Position numbers and translations under genes: made by a program
Part shown: piece by piece, positions 61,284-64,000 of the stretch
How the letters are laid out: each line of letters opens with the position of its first letter
Numbering within the stretch: the stretch's first letter is position 1
NCBI GenBank assembly: GCA_022266195.1
Contig: WHVY01000001.1
Coordinates: 17,236,001 to 17,300,000, forward strand
DNA from: Tetranychus cinnabarinus
Lineage: Eukaryota; Arthropoda; Arachnida; Trombidiformes; Tetranychidae
Length of the DNA: 64,000 nt
Direction: 5' to 3'
Notes under the pieces: generated by a model
The model's database searches: none
The model's input: the letters and a program-made list of their open reading frames with translations, nothing else
What the model was told of the DNA's origin: nothing

Positions 61284-64000
61284 ATGATGAATTCCTCTGT
61301 AAACAAAAGGGGAAATCGTCCGAATATGAGCAACCCCGTTACTATCAACAGCTCAAACCACTCAGTTTCAAATATAAATTCAAGGTAAGCCTTTTGTCTC
61401 TCCCTATTTGCCTTTCTTTTATCTTTCCTCTTTTATCATTCTTACTATTTTTCATTTTTTGCATATTTTATTTAATTTTTAATTCAGAAATTATCGAACT
61501 AAAAATGGTTCGACTGATAAAAGTGTTACCAATGCCGAGGGTGTCTATTCGAATGCTCGACTCATGCATGCCACAACATCCCTCATGGGGACCTGTGTAA
61601 GGCTAGCCACTAAAGATGGCAACGTTTATGAGGGTGTATTGACCTGTTTTTCTCCTGATGTGAGTATTTTTCATTTATTTTGTTTTCAATTTAGTAAACA
61701 TTCTTAACTCATTATTAATATTTTTCTTTATTAGTTCGAGCTGGTCGTCGATATGGTCACTATCATTGACCCAGAAAAGGTCGTTGGAGGCCAAAATCTC
61801 AACGGCCTCTTAGCTAGTCTAAAAGCCCGCAATCAAGTCCATAATACTATGATATTTAAATTTTCTGACATAGTTACTTTGAGCATATTAAATGTGGATT
61901 TGGAATATGCTTCTAAAGGTAAGCATTTTATAGCATTTTAATGCTTCTTTGCTAATCCATTTGCATTTTCTTTCTTCTCAGGTCACTTTACTGACACAGA
62001 GATAAGTCGTTTTGACTCCTCTTCGTTAAATAAAAACAAGGATCTGGTTCCTTGGGAATGTCCTCAGGACGAAAATTTGCAAGAGATTGGAGGTCTCTCT
62101 TTAGATGAACAAGTCGGTTCTGAAAAAGCGAATCAAAATGGTTGGGATGCCGATGATATGTTCAAACTTAATAAAGATAAATATAATGTTAAATCAACCT
62201 ATGATAGTAACCTTTCACAATACACGTAAGTTTTGTTTTCAGTATTGCACATTGTTTTGCTTATAATGGTCATACATGTTATTCATTGGTTTTGACTATT
62301 TCAATTTTTTCCTATAGTGTGCCTTTAAATCCACAAGATACTGAAGAGTATCGACAGCTCGTTGCCGAAGCTGAAAGAATAGCACAAGAGGTTGAGGCCG
62401 ATGGAGCCTCTCGAGATCGTGTTTCCAAAGAAGTAAATGATGATGAGGAAGAAAAATTCAGTGCAGTTATCAGGAATATCCCTGAACCACCTGCAATGTC
62501 TCATAATTCAAGACAGCCTGCTCGTCGTAAACCCTCTGGATCAATGACTGGTCAAAATATTGGTACACGGAGCAAAAACATGCAAACCACCAGCCCATCC
62601 ACAGCTCCTATTGCTGTGCATTCAAAATACCAGCCCCATTCTTATTCTGACAAAAACGAGTCTCGTAATCTGCATGAATCTTCTCGCCGTCACCAACAGC
62701 AACAGCAGCAGCATCAGCATCAGCAACAGCTTCAACAGCAACAACAACAACAACAAAAACAGCAACAACAGCAACAACAGCAGCAGCAGCAACAGCAGCA
62801 GCAACAACAGCAACAGCAACAGCAACAGGCGCAACAACAAGAAAAGTCGCAGCAACAGCCGCAACCGCAAGAAAAACCACAGCAACCGCCGCATCAACCA
62901 CAGCAACCACAGCAACCCCAGCAACCCCAGCAACCGCAAGAAAAGTCGCAGCCGCACGAAAAGGGACAACCGCAACTTCCGCAAAATCAACAAACTAATC
63001 AAGCTACCCACGGGCAAATGCAATCAGGACAGGAATATAACACTCCTCACCAAGGTTTACCTCAAAGGACCCAAATAGGGCAAAGAACTAATCTTTTGCG
63101 CAAAAAAGAAGATATCCAAGAGCTTAAACGATTTGGTAACGAATTTAGAATTTATGAAAATAAAAAACAATCTCCTCGTGAGAATAAGGAGCCTGTTCAA
63201 AGTTCAAAGAGTGAGAATACACAAGACGCAAAAGAAAGTAGGGAAAATACATCTACTCCAACAAATAAACCCGCTGCTTCGGCTTCTACACCGGCAGCAA
63301 CACCCACTCAGCCCGTAACTGAGTCTGCCACCCCAGAAGTGGAAAATGAGGCTGAAAAACTTGTTAAAAAATCTACGCTTAATCCTAATGCTAAAGAATT
63401 CAATCCAGGAATGAAGTCATTTACACCACGATCTGCATACAGTAGTGGCCAGTCAACACCAAATACTACACCTTCTGGGGCTATGGGACCAATGGCGAAC
63501 TATCCCAATAATGCTATTGTCCATACCCTTAGCCACCCACATAATCATAGTCAGCCTGCTCATCACCAGTCAAACCCGCATCAAGCTAGAATGCAGAGCC
63601 CGATGGTAGCTTTCCCACCCAATACCCACTTTATTTCAACCCTTCCAGTTCTCCCCAATCAATTTATTATGTCTGCTCCAAATATGACGGGTGGTCCTCC
63701 TTTCCAACAAGCCGTTCCAAGCAATTCCCCTAGTTCTAGGAATTATAGGAAATCAAATCCACAACAATATCAAAATCCAAATAATCGGCCTGATTATTCA
63801 CAGACTTCTGCTACAGTTGCTGCTGCGACTGGTCATCCTGTACTTGCCGCTTCACCAATGCAAGGTCCTTATCCAGGTGCTCAACAGCAACCTGGAGCTG
63901 TTGCTTCAGCTGGTACCCCTCAACAAATGTATCAGTCAGTATATATGTCTCACCCTAGGATGAATATAATATCCCCTCAATCAGGCGTTGTAATGCCCCA
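61284..64000 (+). CDS. Atx2: Ataxin-2, 5 exons visible, 3' end beyond window
   Basis: Exons are 61284-61384, 61488-61659, 61735-61918, 61982-62225 and 62318 to at least 64000; phases match at every junction. Ataxin-2 is a cytoplasmic RNA-binding regulator of mRNA stability and translation that works with poly(A)-binding protein and DDX6. Visible: the Lsm domain (GVYSNARLMHATTSLMGTCV onward, EGVLTCFSPDFELVVDMVTI) at about residues 55-150; the LsmAD region with GWDADDMFKLNKDKYNVKST and YTVPLNPQDTEEYRQLV at about 185-260; a glutamine-rich tract at about 360-410; and a PAM2 motif (STLNPNAKEFNP, about 586-597) that binds the MLLE domain of PABP. The remainder is Pro/Gln/Ser-rich. The start at ATGATG (61284) gives a short N-terminus without the N-terminal polyQ of the human protein. 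Confidence 0.93.
62691..62836 (+). repeat. CAG/CAA-coded polyglutamine tract of Ataxin-2
   Basis: Mixed CAA and CAG codons, interrupted by a few His, Leu, Lys and Ala codons, followed by Gln/Pro repeats to about 62990. Frames on the other strand here (poly-Leu, Val/Ala) are shadows. Confidence 0.9.

Noticed and set aside
62608..63023. Long minus-strand and alternate-frame ORFs (poly-Leu, Val/Ala, Ser/Asn-rich)
   Set aside because: They are mirror and frame-shifted readings of the Ataxin-2 CAG/CAA repeat.
1..64000. tRNA, rRNA or CRISPR-like loci
   Set aside because: No tRNA box A/B pairing, rRNA sequence or regularly spaced short repeats were seen, and a CRISPR array is not expected in animal nuclear DNA.

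Overview
This window looks like AT-rich nuclear DNA of an arthropod. The evidence is spliced genes with GT-AG introns, a Rebers-Riddiford cuticle protein, Rx-type (retinal homeobox) genes, and animal TANGO1 and Ataxin-2 orthologues. Low GC, very long AT-rich non-coding stretches and compact gene clusters suggest a mite, perhaps a tetranychid. That placement is a guess from style, not from a marker gene.

Layout. (1) 1-8991 is mostly non-coding, with one minus-strand 3' exon of a serine-rich single-pass membrane protein (3498-4274). (2) 8992-20980, plus strand, is a four-exon gene I do not recognise. It encodes a secreted or surface protein with two matching eight-cysteine modules and a C-terminal membrane anchor. 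Its 9.5 kb second intron carries a miniature LTR retrotransposon with apparently identical LTRs. (3) 27877-44344, minus strand, holds two tandem Rx-type homeobox genes. Both have an eh1/octapeptide exon, a homeobox split at the same place in helix 3, and related tails. The downstream gene (27877-38512) has a textbook Rx homeodomain. The upstream gene (40114-44344) has a homeobrain-like first homeodomain half joined to an Rx-derived second half and tail. The last two exons and their surroundings are far more alike than the rest, so they were duplicated or converted recently. (4) 44345-51417 is non-coding apart from a 438 bp hAT-type MITE. (5) 51418-52445, minus strand, is a two-exon RR cuticle protein with a clear TATA box and initiator. 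(6) 53856-54977 is a scrambled partial copy of sequence from 59.65-61.19 kb: a TANGO1 tail fragment, a spacer piece, and the 3' two thirds of a JmjC gene. (7) 56273-60192 is TANGO1. (8) 60355-60997 is a 5' JmjC gene that lacks its last exon. (9) 61284 to beyond the window end is Ataxin-2.

Most interesting points: the double eight-cysteine membrane protein; the mosaic history of the Rx-type pair, including an unusually conserved 27-nt potential microexon inside the intron that splits the homeobox; and the two complementary, individually incomplete halves of a JmjC oxygenase gene on either side of TANGO1.

Exon boundaries were read by eye from GT/AG signals, reading phase and family similarity. 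No alignment or transcript data were available.
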